Origin: Pontibacter harenae
Lineage (GTDB): Bacteria > Bacteroidota > Bacteroidia > Cytophagales > Hymenobacteraceae
DNA: 63,373 bases
NCBI RefSeq assembly: GCF_020907245.1
Contig: NZ_JAJJWH010000022.1
Span: 1-63,373, forward strand
Direction of reading: 5' to 3'
The translations under genes were made by a program, and so were the position numbers. A model generated the notes under the pieces. The model saw only the letters and a list, made by a program, of their open reading frames with translations, was not told the origin of the DNA and did not search any database. Of the stretch, positions 62,079-63,373 are shown in pieces. The stretch's first letter is position 1, and every line of letters begins with the position of its first letter.

Positions 62079-63242
62079 TCATCTTTTGGTTTGTTTCTTT
62101 TCTGAAGTATCCAGCTTCCACTCATCCTGCCACCTCAGAACAGGCTTGCCTTCTTCAAAAGTTATAGGTAGCCAAATGTAGCGCCCGTCAATAGGGTTCT
62201 GCGGTCTCCATCTGTCACCCATAAAAATAAAACTATCCTTCTTCCCCTGGATCGGCAGCACAAAGGTACTTTGAGACCAGAAGGTTGTTTTCTGCTCGTC
62301 CTCGGTTCCTCGTACAGGATTTCCTAGTTCTTTCCATCCTTTCATCATGTCATCGCTTACCGCTGAGCGTGCCGGATTGGGTGCCCAACCTGTTAAACCA
62401 GAGGTTATCATGTAGTACTTACCATCCTTTTTAAAAACAGCGGGGGCTTCATTTCTGCCTCCAGGAAATATACGAACATAATCGTCCGTAAATCCTAAAT
62501 AATCATCAGTTAGCTTGCTTATGTGAAGGGTTCTGTTTTCTTCAGACGAGGCTATATGATAAGCCGTACCATCATCATCCACAAACAGGGTCATATCTCT
62601 TGACATCTGCCCACCCTCAAAATCCCGTTGCAGGTAGGCACCAGCTGCTACTTTCTGCTCCCACTTAGGATCGTTATCGGTTACTACAATAGGTACTGTT
62701 TTATGCGCCTCCGTGGCATTTTTGGGCCATAAGCCAGCATGAGGGCGTAAGCTTCTGATAAACGTAAAAGGGCCAGTGGGCTTATCGCTTGTTGCAACGG
62801 CCGTACGGGCTGCGGCATATCCCTGTCCTTTTAATTCCAGATGAAACCACATCACAAACTTTTTGGTCTTCTCGTTATAGATCACTTTAGGCCGTTCTAT
62901 GACACTGCCTTTTTCTATATCAGAACCACTGCCTTCTGCCGCAACGGGAAGTGCAACACCTTCGTTTTTCCAGTTGTAAAGATCTGTGGAGGAGTAGCAA
63001 CTAACACCTACCATGGCTTTGTTCCCATTTTTGCCCTCTACCTTATGCTCACCAAACCAGTAGTATGTGCCATCGTGAAACAGTATCCCTCCCCCATGTG
63101 CATTGATGTGGTTCCCCTCGGTGTCGGTCCAAACCTCACCCGGTTTAAAAGAGCTGTGAACCTTACTTGGTTGTGCAACCCCCTGCCCAAACGCAGTCAA
63201 GACTACAAGTATGCTTGTCATTATATGTTTCATCCTAATCAT
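62079..63242 (-). CDS. GH43_24-like exo-beta-1,3-galactanase candidate
   Basis: A 387-residue exported five-bladed propeller enzyme (signal cleavage after VAQ; later Met4 or Met8 starts possible). WTDTEGNHINAHGGGILFHD followed by YYWFGEHK is typical of GH43 subfamily 24 exo-beta-1,3-galactanases, as is ERPKVIYNEKTKKFVMWFH (E116) and GGQMSRDMTLFVDDDGTAYHI. These enzymes trim the beta-1,3-galactan backbone of arabinogalactan, bypassing side chains. Assignment rests on motif resemblance. It is the upstream-most complete gene of the cluster in this window. Confidence 0.8.
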   Translation of the reverse strand: MIRMKHIMTSILVVLTAFGQGVAQPSKVHSSFKPGEVWTDTEGNHINAHGGGILFHDGTYYWFGEHKVEGKNGNKAMVGVSCYSSTDLYNWKNEGVALPVAAEGSGSDIEKGSVIERPKVIYNEKTKKFVMWFHLELKGQGYAAARTAVATSDKPTGPFTFIRSLRPHAGLWPKNATEAHKTVPIVVTDNDPKWEQKVAAGAYLQRDFEGGQMSRDMTLFVDDDGTAYHIASSEENRTLHISKLTDDYLGFTDDYVRIFPGGRNEAPAVFKKDGKYYMITSGLTGWAPNPARSAVSDDMMKGWKELGNPVRGTEDEQKTTFWSQSTFVLPIQGKKDSFIFMGDRWRPQNPIDGRYIWLPITFEEGKPVLRWQDEWKLDTSEKKQTKR

Positions 63243-63292
63243 ATCTTAGTGTAGGGCAGCTGGAAAGAGAGAGGCTAAACCTTATTTTCAGA

Positions 63293-63373
63293 TTACATCA
63301 ACTCCCTAAGCCTTTGTGCAGCCGTCTCTGGTGTGATGTCGCGCTGCGGGTCTCCCAGCATCTCGTAGCCCAC
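63293..63373 (-). CDS. C-terminal end of a gene cut by the window edge
   Basis: An open frame entering from the right edge encodes VGYEMLGDPQRDITPETAAQ and a short helical end RLRELM before TAA, 50 bp upstream of the GH43_24-like gene and in the same direction. It is probably the next gene of the cluster, but too short to identify. Confidence 0.55.
   Translation of the reverse strand: MGYEMLGDPQRDITPETAAQRLRELM

Noticed and set aside
1..63373. CRISPR array, rRNA, tRNA, riboswitch
   Set aside because: No regularly spaced direct repeats, cloverleaf sequences, rRNA signatures or known aptamer motifs were recognised on reading both strands.

Overview
The window looks like chromosomal DNA of a member of the Bacteroidota, most likely Cytophagales/Hymenobacteraceae (Pontibacter-like). 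This is inference from gene content: many SPII lipoproteins, S9, M13, M28 and M49 secreted peptidases, LytS/LytR signalling, a large plant-glycan island, and at least one promoter of the Bacteroidota type TTG-N19-TAnnTTTG. No rRNA, tRNA, CRISPR array or intact insertion sequence was seen.

Layout. 0-5 kb: possible transposase remnant, then a minus-strand operon of a secreted PIG-L deacetylase, a 46-aa membrane peptide and a sodium:solute symporter overlapping it by ATGA. 5-10.4 kb: mostly plus-strand metabolic genes (DUF2461, DUF3221 lipoprotein, Rieske protein, alpha/beta hydrolase, FAD oxidoreductase), two single-helix micropeptides, and a pseudogene stopped by one TAG. 10.4-31 kb: mixed housekeeping and exported enzymes (SGNH hydrolase, M49 peptidase, deoxynucleoside kinase, GAF protein, CDGSH protein, acyl-CoA-binding protein, quinone reductase, GNAT, subtilase, cyclophilin, M13 peptidase, glycosyltransferase, MtfA-like peptidase, S9 peptidase). 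31-39 kb: a frameshifted Gly-rich exported protein, M28 peptidase, thioredoxin-like ferredoxin, ferritin, cupin, LytS/LytTR two-component pair, and a frameshifted alkyltransferase-like gene. 39-45 kb: a three-gene RND efflux operon (HlyD, AcrB and TolC types).

45.1-48.2 kb is an AT-rich island of minus-strand genes of unknown function (LRR membrane protein, 3-TM protein, and a helical protein split by an in-frame TAA). The genes are separated by structured repeats that resemble integron attC sites, with stop codons lying almost on the repeat edge. I regard this as the best candidate for an undescribed element. 48.5-63.4 kb is one minus-strand carbohydrate-utilisation cluster: GH127, DUF4861, DUF2264, GH105, BNR_4, tandem GH43, a collapsed second DUF2264 gene, GH16, DUF1080 and a GH43_24-like exo-galactanase. 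Together these match what is needed to strip rhamnose, glucuronic acid and arabinose from a beta-1,3-galactan, i.e. arabinogalactan protein or gum arabic.

Two themes run across the window. First, transcription units end in unusually long, often perfect and loopless palindromes (up to 68 bp), serving convergent genes from both sides. Second, at least five genes carry a single disabling lesion, which is either recent decay or consensus error and needs read-level checking.
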